A DNA stretch of 64,000 nt from contig CAZVYG010000002.1 of the NCBI GenBank assembly GCA_964631605.1, positions 1 to 64,000 of the forward strand, in the 5' to 3' direction. Under the pieces are notes generated by a model. It searched no databases. It saw nothing but the letters and a program-made list of their open reading frames with translations, and had not been told where the DNA came from. This stretch comes from JARKQH01 sp964631605. GTDB lineage: Bacteria > Verrucomicrobiota > Verrucomicrobiia > Limisphaerales > UBA8199. This document shows, in pieces, positions 52,923 through 62,107 of this stretch. A program made the position numbers and the translations under genes. The stretch's first letter is position 1. Every line of letters starts with the position of its first letter.

Positions 52923-53507
52923 ATGACCACTGCCAACAAAGTCACGATCCTGCGAATTCTGCTGATCCCGTTCTTCGTGGTGGAGGTGCTCTATTACGTC
53001 AAGAACGGGAACGAGTGGCATCGGCTGCTTGGATTACTCGCCTTCGCCCTGGCCGCGATTTGCGACGGGGTGGACGGCTATATTGCCCGGCGCTACCATC
53101 AGCGCAGCGAACTGGGCGCCATCCTGGATCCCCTGGCGGACAAGCTGCTGTTGGTCTCGGGAATCGTCCTGCTCAGCTTCGATCATGAGCCTTACCTGCA
53201 AACCGTTCCCCTCTGGCTGACAGGCACCATCATCGGCCGCGACATGCTGCTGCTGGTGGGCATGTTGGTCATCCAAATGATGGTTGGCAAGGTGGTCGCG
53301 CGGCCTCGTGTGCTGGGCAAGGTCGCGACCGTTCTGCAGATGGCGGTGATTCTGTGGGTGTTGCTGAAGTGGGAGGAAACCTGGTTCTCGGCCCTGGCGG
53401 TGGCGGCCGGCTTGTGCACCGGGGTCTCGGGACTGCTGTATGTCTGGGACGGCGTCCGCCAGCTCAGCGCGCACCCGACCAGCTCACCCACACCGCCCAC
53501 CGCCTGA
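52923..53507 (+). CDS. pgsA: CDP-alcohol phosphatidyltransferase (PgsA-like)
   Basis: 194 residues with five to six membrane helices. The CDP-alcohol motif is complete: Asp48, Gly49, Asp51, Ala-Arg at 55-56, Gly65, Asp69 and Asp73. It reads NKVTILRILLIPFFV at the start, as in phosphatidylglycerophosphate synthase, which makes the precursor of phosphatidylglycerol; a related headgroup cannot be excluded. It is divergent from the lipid kinase. Confidence 0.88.
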   Translation: MTTANKVTILRILLIPFFVVEVLYYVKNGNEWHRLLGLLAFALAAICDGVDGYIARRYHQRSELGAILDPLADKLLLVSGIVLLSFDHEPYLQTVPLWLTGTIIGRDMLLLVGMLVIQMMVGKVVARPRVLGKVATVLQMAVILWVLLKWEETWFSALAVAAGLCTGVSGLLYVWDGVRQLSAHPTSSPTPPTA

Positions 53508-53553
53508 GATTTGCGGTGTTTCGGAACCCGGGCTACTTTTCTTTTCAAAACTT

Positions 53554-54030
53554 ATGGCAAAGAAAATCAAACTGAAGCTCAAGGAGGGAGACCCCGCACC
53601 GGATTTCACCGTTCCCGCCAGTTCCGGCGGCAGCGTGTCTCTGTCCGATTTCCGCGGCAAGCCCGTCATTCTCTATTTTTATCCCAAGGATGACACGCCG
53701 GGATGCACGAAGGAGGCCTGCGCCTTTCGGGACGAATTTGCCGCGTTCAAGAAGAAGGGGGCCGTGGTTCTGGGCGTGAGTGTGGATGGGGCCAAATCCC
53801 ACGCCAAGTTCATTGAAAAATACAAGCTGCCGTTCACACTATTGGCAGATGAGGAAAAGAAGCTGGTGCAGGCGTATGGCGTTTGGGGCAAGAAGACCTT
53901 CATGGGACGGGAATACATGGGAACGCACCGGGTGACGTTTCTGATCGGGCCGGACGGGATCATCAAGCGCATCTGGCCGGAAGTGAAGCCCGAGCAGCAC
54001 GTGCGCGAGGTTCTGGAGGCGCTGGATTAG
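53554..54030 (+). CDS. bcp: Thioredoxin-dependent thiol peroxidase (BCP/PrxQ)
   Basis: 158 residues from ATG at 53554; the frame is open further upstream but the family start is MAKKIKLKLKEG. The peroxidatic Cys51 lies in DDTPGCTKEACAF, and Cys56 five residues later is the usual resolving cysteine of PrxQ enzymes. It reduces hydroperoxides with electrons from thioredoxin. It follows pgsA after 46 bases. Confidence 0.95.
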   Translation: MAKKIKLKLKEGDPAPDFTVPASSGGSVSLSDFRGKPVILYFYPKDDTPGCTKEACAFRDEFAAFKKKGAVVLGVSVDGAKSHAKFIEKYKLPFTLLADEEKKLVQAYGVWGKKTFMGREYMGTHRVTFLIGPDGIIKRIWPEVKPEQHVREVLEALD

Positions 54031-54192
54031 AAACGCCAGCAGGAATTGGCCGCTGGCGCCATGTCGCAGCGGGTCAAGGCCACCGCTGACTGGCGGTGTT
54101 GCCGGATTCATTCCGGCCAGGGAGCCGGAAGAATGCTAATCCGGCCGGACCAATTCCTTGACAACTGGCGGCAAATTCGCCACCACACCGCG

Positions 54193-55158
54193 ATGAGTGC
54201 TGCTGTAAACCGTCGTCAGTTCCTGCTCCGCACCGCCACCGCGACCGCCGCCGGCCTTACCGTTGGTCTGCCGGCCCCGGCTGGCACCTTCAAGGGAAAA
54301 CTTCGCAAGGCCATGATTGTGGGCGAAGTCACCGAGGCAACCCTCCAACCCTACCAGGAGGCCGGTTTCAAGGGCGTCGAAACCACCCACGTCTGCGCGG
54401 AGGAGGAGGCGGCCAAAGGTCGCGCGAACGCCGAAAAACTTGGCATGCGCGTGCATTCCGTTCTGCGCGGGTGGATGGAGTTCAACAGTGAGGACCCGGC
54501 TAAAGTCGAGGATAGTCTCGAGAAAACCCGCCAAGCCTTGCGCGCCGCGCGGGCGTACGGAGCCGACGCGATCCTGCTTGTGCCCTGCCGTGTGGGCGGC
54601 ATGCCCATGCCCGAGCCGTGGGAGTTTGACATCGCTTTCGACCCGCCCACCGGCCACGTGACCCGGGTGGCCGCGGGGGATAACGAAAAGTATGCCGCCT
54701 ACATCAAGGCGCACAACCGCGCGACCGACACTTCACGGGCCGCCATCGGGAAACTGATCCCGCTGGCTCAGGAACTGCGCGTCGTTATCGGCGTCGAAAA
54801 CGTCTGGAACAATCTTTGGGTCAAGCCCGCCTTGTTCTTCAATTTCATTGCTTCGTTCAAAAGTCCCTGGGTCAAGGCCTACTTTGATATCGGAAACCAT
54901 GTGAAATATGCGCCGCCCCAGGACTGGATTCGGGCGCTGGGTCCACTGCTGGCCAAGGTCCACATCAAGGATTTCAAGCTCAACCCCGAGGGCCGCGGCG
55001 GCAAGTTCGTGCATCCGCGCGACGGCAGCGTCAATTGGCCGGAGGTGCGCCGTGCCCTTGACGAGGTCGGTTATGACGGCTGGGCCACCATCGAAGATGG
55101 GGGGCTTTCACTCGCTGAATTCAGCAAGCGACTGGACCTGATCGCCGCGGGAGAATAG
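54193..55158 (+). CDS. Tat-exported sugar phosphate isomerase/epimerase-like protein
   Basis: 321 residues from ATG at 54193. A twin-arginine signal is visible: NRRQFLLRTATATAAGLTVG. The mature part is a xylose-isomerase-like TIM barrel (GFKGVETTHV, VVIGVENVWNN, AYFDIGNHVKY, VHIKDFKLNPEGRG). These barrels often accompany Gfo/Idh dehydrogenases in sugar degradation; the convergent neighbour on the right is exactly such an enzyme. Substrate unknown. Confidence 0.87.
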   Translation: MSAAVNRRQFLLRTATATAAGLTVGLPAPAGTFKGKLRKAMIVGEVTEATLQPYQEAGFKGVETTHVCAEEEAAKGRANAEKLGMRVHSVLRGWMEFNSEDPAKVEDSLEKTRQALRAARAYGADAILLVPCRVGGMPMPEPWEFDIAFDPPTGHVTRVAAGDNEKYAAYIKAHNRATDTSRAAIGKLIPLAQELRVVIGVENVWNNLWVKPALFFNFIASFKSPWVKAYFDIGNHVKYAPPQDWIRALGPLLAKVHIKDFKLNPEGRGGKFVHPRDGSVNWPEVRRALDEVGYDGWATIEDGGLSLAEFSKRLDLIAAGE

Positions 55159-55244
55159 GAAAAAGCGACGATTCACCGCCTACCGCAGGCGCCGGCCTGC
55201 GGCGACTTTGGCTCAAATTCGTGTTCGGCGAGCGGGGCGCCGGC

Positions 55245-56381
55245 TCAAGCCGGCACCTTTTGCCACCTCGCGGATTTGGCGGACTTCAGGACAGCGTCGC
55301 AGACGTATTGGGTTTGCAATGCATCCCGGAAGGTGGGGGAAACGGGTTTGCCGGCGGCGACTCCCTGGAGGAAATCGGCGAATTGATGCACAAAACTGTG
55401 TTCGTAGCCGATCTGGAGCCCCGGCACCCACCATTTGCCCATGTAGGGATGATCGCCGTCGGTCACGTGGATTGAGCGCCAGCCGCGCACCCGGCCTTCG
55501 TCGCGATGGTCGAAGTATTGCAGGCGATGCAGGTCGTGCAAGTCCCAGAAAATCGAAGCATGTTCGCCGTTGATCTCGAAGGTGTAGAGCGCTTTATGAC
55601 CCCGGGCATAGCGGGTGGACTCGAAGGTGGCCAGCGAGCCGTTCTCGAACCGGGCCAGGAACGCGCAGGCGTCGTCAATGCCCACCTTTTCCACCTTGCC
55701 GGTGAGGTTATGCTTGCGCTGTTTGATGAACGTCTCGGTCATGGCGCTGACGCGGTCAATGGGGCCATTGAGCCAGAGGGCGGTGTCAATGCAATGGGCC
55801 AGCAAATCGCCGGTCACGCCGCTGCCGGCAACCTTGACATCCAGTCGCCACAACCCGGCGCCGCCCTGAGGCAAATCCTTCGAGATGGTCCAATCCTGGA
55901 GGAACTTGGCGCGGTAATGGAAAATCTTTCCGAGCCGACCTTCGTCAATCAGTTGTTTGGCGAGCGTCACCGCCGGCACGCGCCGGTAATTGTACCAAAC
56001 CATGTTCGGCACGCCGGCTTTTTCGACCGCCTGCACCATTTTCAGGCCTTCGGGGCCGTTCATGGCCAGCGGCTTTTCGCAGGTGATCATTTTGCCGGCC
56101 CTGGCGGCGGCGATGGCAATCTCGCGGTGCATGTCGTTGGGACACGCGATGTCCACCAGGTCAATGTCGTCCCGCGCGATGAGCTTCCGCCAATCTGTTT
56201 CACAGCTCTCGTAGCCCCAGCGGGCGGCAAAGGCCTTCACCTTGGCGGCGTCCCGGCCACAAACGGCGCGGAGCACCGGCTGATATTCGAGGTCAAAAAA
56301 GTTTGGGGCTTTGCGAAAAGCATTTGAATGTGCGCGGCCCATGAAACCATAACCGACGAGTCCGATGTTGAGTGTTTTCAT
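55245..56381 (-). CDS. Gfo/Idh/MocA-family oxidoreductase
   Basis: 378 residues. The Rossmann NAD(P) site is LVGYGFMGRAHSNAFR (7-22), and CEKPLA near residue 95 is the family's catalytic-lysine motif (EKP). The C-terminal alpha/beta domain follows with SGVTGDLLAHCIDTALWL. It oxidises or reduces a sugar or inositol-like substrate in the cytoplasm. Tail-to-tail with the Tat-exported TIM-barrel protein; the two are likely to act on the same pathway. Confidence 0.92.
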   Translation of the reverse strand: MKTLNIGLVGYGFMGRAHSNAFRKAPNFFDLEYQPVLRAVCGRDAAKVKAFAARWGYESCETDWRKLIARDDIDLVDIACPNDMHREIAIAAARAGKMITCEKPLAMNGPEGLKMVQAVEKAGVPNMVWYNYRRVPAVTLAKQLIDEGRLGKIFHYRAKFLQDWTISKDLPQGGAGLWRLDVKVAGSGVTGDLLAHCIDTALWLNGPIDRVSAMTETFIKQRKHNLTGKVEKVGIDDACAFLARFENGSLATFESTRYARGHKALYTFEINGEHASIFWDLHDLHRLQYFDHRDEGRVRGWRSIHVTDGDHPYMGKWWVPGLQIGYEHSFVHQFADFLQGVAAGKPVSPTFRDALQTQYVCDAVLKSAKSARWQKVPA

Positions 56382-56525
56382 GTTGTGATCGTGATCCTGC
56401 TGTGTGACTCAAGGAAAGCCTGAGGCGCCGGCCGAAGCAAGCCGAAACGCGGTGGGATGGCGCAGGCCCTTCGGGCGGGCGGCTTTGGGATTGCCAGGCT
56501 CGCAGGCGGACTTACCCTCGAAGGC

Positions 56526-57341
56526 ATGGCGATCTTTTTTGACACGCATGCGCATCTGGACGCCCCGGATTTTGCGTCCGACATCGCGGCGGTGGTGACA
56601 CGGGCGGAAGCGGCTGGAATAGCCAGAATCATCAGCATCGGCACGGACCTGGAGAGCAGCCGGCGGGCGATCCGGCTGGCCGAAGAGTTTCGCAATGTCT
56701 ATGCCGCCGTGGGCTGGCATCCCTCCCATGTCACCGAGGCGCCGGAGGACATTCGCCCGGCCCTGCGCGAGTTGGCGCGGCATCCCAAGGTGGTGGCGCT
56801 GGGTGAGACCGGCTTGGACTACTACCGGTTGCCGAGCAAGAAACCGGGCTTCACGGCGGCGGATGACGAGCGGTACAAGGCCCGGCAGGCGGCGCTCTTC
56901 CAGCAGCATTTGGAGGTCGGGGCGGAGCTGGGATTGGGCTGTGTCATTCACCAGCGGGAATCGCTCGAGGACGCCATCGCGCAGTTGGCGCCTCATGCCT
57001 CGCGGGTCCGGGCAGTATTCCATTGTTTCTCAGACAGTGTCGCGGCGATGCAGCGCATCCTCGAACTGGGATCGCTGGTCAGTTTTACGGGAATCCTCAC
57101 CTTTAAGAACGCCCAAAACATTCGGGACACCCTGGCGGCAACTCCGCTTGAAAGTTTCATGCTGGAAACCGACTGTCCCTTCCTGGCCCCGGTCCCCTAT
57201 CGCGGCAAACGGTGCGAGCCGGCGTACGTGACGGAGACCGCCCTGGTGGCAGCCCAGGTGAAAGGATGTTCGCTCGAAACGCTGAGCGGCGCGACGTGCG
57301 CCACGGCCGAGCGCTTCTTCGCCAAGCTGCCCCCGCGGTAG
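56526..57341 (+). CDS. tatD: TatD-family metal-dependent deoxyribonuclease/hydrolase
   Basis: 271 residues from ATG at 56526 (MAIFFDTHAHLDAPDF). Metal ligands: the His pair in DTHAHLD, Glu in ALGETGLDYY, His in VFHCFSD, and Asp in LETDCPFLAP. It acts as a 3'-5' exonuclease in DNA repair or quality control. The gene is divergent from the Gfo/Idh oxidoreductase gene. Confidence 0.9.
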   Translation: MAIFFDTHAHLDAPDFASDIAAVVTRAEAAGIARIISIGTDLESSRRAIRLAEEFRNVYAAVGWHPSHVTEAPEDIRPALRELARHPKVVALGETGLDYYRLPSKKPGFTAADDERYKARQAALFQQHLEVGAELGLGCVIHQRESLEDAIAQLAPHASRVRAVFHCFSDSVAAMQRILELGSLVSFTGILTFKNAQNIRDTLAATPLESFMLETDCPFLAPVPYRGKRCEPAYVTETALVAAQVKGCSLETLSGATCATAERFFAKLPPR

Positions 57342-57451
57342 AGACCTTTAATGGGGGAACCGCGTCGGAGCGGGCCTCGGTTTTCGCCAACGCGGGTGTC
57401 GCAGGCCACGGGTTGGGTTGCATTCAGCCCTTGAACCGGCTAGATTTCTGC

Positions 57452-57664
57452 ATGATGAAACCGGTTGCGCTAATGGCTCATTTTGATGGCGAAAAGGTTC
57501 AGTTCGATGAGCCTTGCCAACTCGCCACCAATACTCGTCTGGTCGTAGTGGTGCTGCCGCAGGACGTGGAGCGACCGTTGTGGTCGAGCTTTTCCGCCAG
57601 CCACCTGACCAGGGCCTACGGCGATAACGAACCTGAATACACTGCCGCGGACGTGCGGGCATGA
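57452..57664 (+). CDS. Putative antitoxin of a MazF-type toxin-antitoxin pair
   Basis: 70 residues beginning MMKPVALMAHFDGEKVQFDEP, a short beta-strand-rich start, then a helical acidic C-terminus (SHLTRAYGDNEPEYTAADVRA). It is not a standard MazE, but size, acidity and the ATGA overlap with the toxin gene are typical. ATG at 57455 is equally possible. Inference: neutralises the following toxin and represses the pair. Confidence 0.65.
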   Translation: MMKPVALMAHFDGEKVQFDEPCQLATNTRLVVVVLPQDVERPLWSSFSASHLTRAYGDNEPEYTAADVRA

Positions 57665-58020
57665 ACGAAGGCGACATCGCTCTCGCTCCGCTGCCTCAAG
57701 CCGACGGCCGCCTAAAGTACCGCCCGGTGGTGTTGCTCCGTCGTCTGCCTCCGTTTGGCGACTTCCTGGTTTGCGGTGTTAGCACGCAACTCCAACAGCG
57801 TGTGCCAGCCTTCGACGAAGTGGTCACCACCGAGGACGCGGATTTCTCCGCCACCGGTCTCAAGGCGGCTTCAGTCATTCGGTTGGGGTTTCTCGCCGTT
57901 TTGCCTGAAACGCACCTCGCCGGAAGCATCGGCGCCATCTCCGTTGAACGACATCGCCGCCTCCTGAGCAACCTCTGCAATTATCTCCTTCCACTCGCTC
58001 AGGCCGACAAACCGCGATAG
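57661..58020 (+). CDS. PemK/MazF-type toxin (mRNA interferase)
   Basis: 119 residues with the SH3-like MazF start: MNEGDIALAPLPQADGR then LKYRPVVLLRRL, and VCGVSTQLQQRVPAFDEV, DADFSATGLKAASVIRLGFL. Members cleave mRNA at short sequences to slow growth. The start codon overlaps the antitoxin stop. Its product would sit in a stability or stress module. Confidence 0.8.
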   Translation: MNEGDIALAPLPQADGRLKYRPVVLLRRLPPFGDFLVCGVSTQLQQRVPAFDEVVTTEDADFSATGLKAASVIRLGFLAVLPETHLAGSIGAISVERHRRLLSNLCNYLLPLAQADKPR

Positions 58021-58157
58021 GGCGCCAGTGCTCGTCCAGGAGGGGCAGGCCCGAAGGGGTCTTTGAGCAACCCCCCCGCAGGAAGCCTGATGCGGAACTG
58101 TTCCGCCGGTTGCACCGAGCCGTCAGCGATCGGAGAATTGGGCCGTCGCCGCCTGGT

Positions 58158-60986
58158 TTACAGCGCCTCCGCCAGCACTTCGGCCATGTGGCGGGGGCGG
58201 ACGGGGGCGAGATGGGCGATTTGGTGGCGGCAACTGGTGCCGGAGGCGACCACGACGGTGCCGAAGGGCTGGGCCCGGATTTGTTGGACGAGCGGCTCGG
58301 CGACTTTGAGCGAGAGTTCGTATTTGGATTGCAGCGCGCCGAAGGCGCCGGCCATGCCGCAGCAAGCGCTGTCGAGCAGGGTGACCTCGCGTTCGGGAAG
58401 GCGCTCGGCCAGGCCCCGCAGAAATTCCGGCTTCATCAGCGACTTGACATGGCAGTGCGCGTGAATCACCACCCGGCCGGCCTTGGACCGGAACTGTAGC
58501 GCGCCGGGGTCCTGAATCAGGAGTCGTTCAATGAAGTCCTCGAAAAGAAAGCAACGGGGGGCGATTTTCTCCGTCCCGGGCAGCTTCAGCTCGCGATAGT
58601 CTTCAACGAACATTGAATAACAGGAAGGCTCGAGGAAGAGGATCGGGGCGTTGTCCACGTCCCGGGCAAGCAACGCCAAATTGTGGCGTCCCAACTCCCG
58701 GACGCGGTCCAAGTGCCCCTGACTGAAGGCCGGGCGGCCGCAGCATTTGCGTTTGAGAGGAAGCTCGACCTTGAAGCCCGCCGCTTCAAGCACTTTGACA
58801 GCAGCCACCCCGATATGCGGCTCATGGTAGCGAACGAAGGTGTCGTCCCAGAGCACGACGCGACCGCGGTGGTCGGTTCCAGTAGGCGCACGGCGGGCAA
58901 ACCAGCGATCGAAGCGGTGGCGGGTGTAATGCGGCAGCGGCCGTTGCCAGGCGATGCCGAGGGATTTCGACAGGAAACTGCGGACCAGGAGCGAATCCAG
59001 GACCTGGTTGGCCAGCCAGGGCATGCGGGAGCCCAGGCGACCAAGCACATCCACGTGGCTGAACAACCGCTCGCGCAGCGACAGGCCGTGACGCCGGATT
59101 CGCGCATGGAGCAATTCGGCCTTGAGCAGGCTGAGGTTGACGTTCGACGGACACTCGGTGGTGCAGGCGCGGCACGCCAGGCAATTGCTTAACGCCGCCT
59201 CGAGCTCGGCGGAGCGGAGCGGGTCCTGGTGGCCAAGACCCCGGCGCTCGAGCGCGGCGCGGATCGCGTTGGCGCGGCCCCGGGTGCTGAGGAGTTCCTG
59301 GCCGGTGACAAGGAAGGTGGGGCACATCGAGGGCGTTTCCTTGCGGCACCCGCCACAGCCGTTGCACTGCTCGAGGTTGCGGACAAAGGATTCGTCCTTG
59401 GCGGCAAACGCCAGCACCGGCGTGAACGGCAACTCCAGCTTGTAGCCGGGCCCCAGCCGGAGATTCGAATCAATGCGGAAGTTGCTTTCGCCCGGGATGA
59501 TTTTGCCGGGATTGAACAGGTTATGGGGATCAAAGGACTGCTTGATTTCGCGCATCACGCCCAGCAGCGCCTCGCCCACCTGGGCCTCGAGGTATTCGGT
59601 GCGCGCGATGCCCACCCCATGTTCCGCCGCCAGCGAGCCTTTGAATTGCCGCACCAGATGGGAAACCTCGTCAGCCAACAGGCGGAACCGCTTCACATCT
59701 TCGGCCGAATGAAGGTCCAGCAGCGGGCGAACATGAAGAAGACCCGCCGCGGCGTGGCCATAGAAAGAGGCTTCGAGCTTGAGCCGCGCCAGAATCTCCC
59801 GCAGCGCGGCCACGTATTCGGGCAACTGCCGCGGATTCACCGCGGTGTCCTCGATTCCCGTCACCGGCTTGGCATCTCCCTTGCGCCCGGTGAGCAGCGA
59901 CAGACCGGCCTTGCGTAACGCCCACACGCGGTTCATTTCCGCCGATTGGTCCAGCAACAGCATCCGCGCGCCCAGTTTGCGCCGCGCCAGAATCGCAAGC
60001 CGGTCTTCGACGTCCTCAAAAAACTCGACCGCCAGGACCGCCTCGGCCGGGCGCGCCTCAAGATCGAGCAGGTCGCGGGCGGCCTGGAACTCGAGCTGGC
60101 CGCGCGTCTGGTCCAACAGCACGCGGTCCATGTGCTCGATGGCGGCGGGCTTCAGGTCCAGCAGTTCAACGGTGGCCTGCATGGCCTCGGCGACCGAGCC
60201 GAAGAAGAGCAGCCCCAAGCCCTTCTTTTCGGGCAACGGAACGATCTTCAATTCCGCCGAGAGAATCGCGGCCAGGGTGCCTTCGCTGCCACAAAGGAGG
60301 TAGTTGAGATTTGCGGGCTCCGCGGCGCAACGGTCAATCGCGTAACCGGGACGCCGTTTCAGCAGGCCGGCGGGGAGCCGCTCCTGGATCTCGAGCGCGT
60401 GAAAATAGCCCAGGTCCCGCATCAGGTCCCGTTGCTTCCGGAGCGTGTCGTGCCGCGGGCCGACCATCACAATCTGGCCGTCGGACGTGATGATTTCCAG
60501 TTCACTGAGGTGATCGGCGGTGGTGCCGTAGGCGGGGGTGTGAGCGCCGCTCGAGTTGTTGGCGATCATTCCGCCGATGGTGGCGCGCGAACTGGTGGCC
60601 ACATCCGGCCCGAACCAGAACCCGTAAGGGCGAAGGAATTGATTCAACTGGTCCAGCACCACTCCAGCGCCTGCGCGAACGGTTCGGCGGTCCAGGTCCA
60701 AATCGCTGATCTGCCGGAAATGCCGCGAAAAATCAATCACCAGGCCCTCCCCGATCGCCCCGCCCACCAGGCCGGTGCCCGCGCCGCGCGGCACCACCGA
60801 GATGCCCGCCTCGAAGGCGGCCTGGATCAGCGCGGTTGCCTGGCGCGGGGTTCGCGGAAAGGCCACCGCCGCCGGCTCCACCTGGTAAATGGAAGCGTCG
60901 GTGGCATAAAGCTGCCGGGTAAGATTGTCGAACGCGATCTCGCAATTTGCGCTGGCCAGCGTCGCCTGTTGTTGGGCCGAGGTCAT
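58158..60986 (-). CDS. GlcD-GlcF fusion: FAD-linked oxidase with Fe-S electron-transfer domain
   Basis: 942 residues. The N-terminal half is a PCMH-type FAD domain (VPRGAGTGLVGGAIGEG, IGGMIANNSSGAHTPAYG) with the FAD-oxidase C-domain (AAGLLHVRPLLDLH, EHGVGIARTEYLE). The C-terminal half has two 4Fe-4S motifs (CNGCGGCRKETPSMCP and CLACRACTTECP) and two CCG modules (KRKCCGRPAFSQG and DSACCGMAGAFG). It oxidises a 2-hydroxy acid such as D-lactate or glycolate and passes electrons onward. In E. coli these are separate GlcD and GlcF proteins. Confidence 0.9.
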   Translation of the reverse strand: MTSAQQQATLASANCEIAFDNLTRQLYATDASIYQVEPAAVAFPRTPRQATALIQAAFEAGISVVPRGAGTGLVGGAIGEGLVIDFSRHFRQISDLDLDRRTVRAGAGVVLDQLNQFLRPYGFWFGPDVATSSRATIGGMIANNSSGAHTPAYGTTADHLSELEIITSDGQIVMVGPRHDTLRKQRDLMRDLGYFHALEIQERLPAGLLKRRPGYAIDRCAAEPANLNYLLCGSEGTLAAILSAELKIVPLPEKKGLGLLFFGSVAEAMQATVELLDLKPAAIEHMDRVLLDQTRGQLEFQAARDLLDLEARPAEAVLAVEFFEDVEDRLAILARRKLGARMLLLDQSAEMNRVWALRKAGLSLLTGRKGDAKPVTGIEDTAVNPRQLPEYVAALREILARLKLEASFYGHAAAGLLHVRPLLDLHSAEDVKRFRLLADEVSHLVRQFKGSLAAEHGVGIARTEYLEAQVGEALLGVMREIKQSFDPHNLFNPGKIIPGESNFRIDSNLRLGPGYKLELPFTPVLAFAAKDESFVRNLEQCNGCGGCRKETPSMCPTFLVTGQELLSTRGRANAIRAALERRGLGHQDPLRSAELEAALSNCLACRACTTECPSNVNLSLLKAELLHARIRRHGLSLRERLFSHVDVLGRLGSRMPWLANQVLDSLLVRSFLSKSLGIAWQRPLPHYTRHRFDRWFARRAPTGTDHRGRVVLWDDTFVRYHEPHIGVAAVKVLEAAGFKVELPLKRKCCGRPAFSQGHLDRVRELGRHNLALLARDVDNAPILFLEPSCYSMFVEDYRELKLPGTEKIAPRCFLFEDFIERLLIQDPGALQFRSKAGRVVIHAHCHVKSLMKPEFLRGLAERLPEREVTLLDSACCGMAGAFGALQSKYELSLKVAEPLVQQIRAQPFGTVVVASGTSCRHQIAHLAPVRPRHMAEVLAEAL

Positions 60987-61383
60987 TGCTCCGCTTCAGG
61001 TTAGGCAGGCGCCTCCGCCTTGACAACGAAAAGTGAGCATCGTGAAAAGTCAAACGCCTGTTGAAACTTAGGGAGCATGTCCCTCATTCCACTCAAGGAA
61101 AATGTCCCTGGTCCGGTTATCTTTCTCCTAGAACCGGGTTGGAGTTGGGCCGGGAGGAGACTCTCACCTAAGCGTGTCGTATTCCCCCGAGCATACAACG
61201 CCACCCGTCCCCGGGAAGGCTCCACGGCAATGAGGCGGTGCGAGCCTGAGGCCATACGCTTTTTGCGATGGCAAGAACAATATTCAGTCGCCACATCACC
61301 AACTCCGCCCTCTGCCTCACACCGCAAAGCGGCGCGCTGCAAAAGCCTGTTGCGCTGCCGGGATTTCCGCGTATGTTGAGATT
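60987..61383. other. Intergenic region with short repeats, possible mobile-element remnant
   Basis: No gene. ATGTCCCT occurs twice, at 61077-61084 and 61102-61109, the first within AGGGA-GCATG-TCCCT. CCGGTT (61113-61118) pairs with AACCGG (61132-61137). The spaced TGTCCCT repeats around CCACTCAAGGAAAATG look like the terminal repeats of IS21-type elements, but no transposase or second end is present. The promoter of the small membrane protein gene should lie near the right end. Confidence 0.3.
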
Positions 61384-61590
61384 ATGGACTGGCAGCAGTT
61401 CGTGTCGTTGATAATCGTTGCCGTCGCCGCCGGGTTGTTGTTACGGAAGTGTTTCGCGAGGCGGCGCTTTTCTTTTTTGCGGGACACACCCTGCGGCTGC
61501 CACTCCATGGCTGGGACCGAATCGGGCTCTTCCATCGTGTTTCGCGCGCGGAAGGGGGAGCGTGCTCAGATTGTGGTAAAGATGAGGTGA
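61384..61590 (+). CDS. Small Cys-containing single-pass membrane protein
   Basis: 68 residues: one membrane helix (FVSLIIVAVAAGLLLRKCF), a basic patch, then DTPCGCHSMAG. The layout resembles the short FeoB-associated Cys-rich proteins, though there are only three cysteines and no feoAB nearby. Verrucomicrobiota often carry such tiny genes. Function unknown. Confidence 0.6.
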   Translation: MDWQQFVSLIIVAVAAGLLLRKCFARRRFSFLRDTPCGCHSMAGTESGSSIVFRARKGERAQIVVKMR

Positions 61591-61640
61591 CCTTAGCCCT
61601 TGCTTATGCAGGTTGAGTAAGCTAATGTTTTTCCGCTAAA

Positions 61641-62063
61641 ATGGCCATGTGTAAAGTCAGTTCGTCCGCTCATTTTGTAACCCGTTCGCCGGGAGGAGAA
61701 GGTTCGGCTCGGGCGCACTGGGTTCCCAACACTGACGTTTATGCCACCGACAACGGACTGGTGATCAAGGTGGAACTGGCGGGCATGCGCAGTGACAGCC
61801 TGGAAATCACGGTGGAGGGGAACCGGTTGCGGATCAGCGGCAACCGGCCGGACGGGTGTCGCGCGGCCAAATGCAGCTTTCTGGTGATGGAGATCAACTA
61901 CGGCCCGTTTGAAAGCGTTTTGGAACTACCCTCCGGTTACGATTTAGCCCACGCGAAAGCCGCCTATCTCAACGGTTTTCTTCGCATTGATGTTCCCTTG
62001 GCTCAGCAGACGTCCAGAAGCACCAGGGTCCCGATCGCCGAGGGAAATCCATCGGTTATCTGA
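61641..62063 (+). CDS. Hsp20/alpha-crystallin family small heat-shock protein
   Basis: 140 residues. The alpha-crystallin domain (about 28-125) shows WVPNTDVYATDNGLVIKVEL, LEITVEGNRLRISGNRP, the edge strand FESVLELPSGYD and AYLNGFLRIDVPLA. The C-terminal RVPI supplies an IxI-like oligomerisation motif. It binds unfolding proteins in the cytoplasm. It sits 44 bases upstream of lon, a natural partner in protein quality control. Confidence 0.9.
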   Translation: MAMCKVSSSAHFVTRSPGGEGSARAHWVPNTDVYATDNGLVIKVELAGMRSDSLEITVEGNRLRISGNRPDGCRAAKCSFLVMEINYGPFESVLELPSGYDLAHAKAAYLNGFLRIDVPLAQQTSRSTRVPIAEGNPSVI

Positions 62064-62107
62064 ACCAAATCCGGTGCCGGGCATCTAATTTGGTAGAAGG
62101 CATTGCC

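Noticed and set aside
59946..61004. 352-codon plus-strand frame
   Set aside because: Antisense to the FAD domain of the GlcD-GlcF fusion; low-complexity translation.
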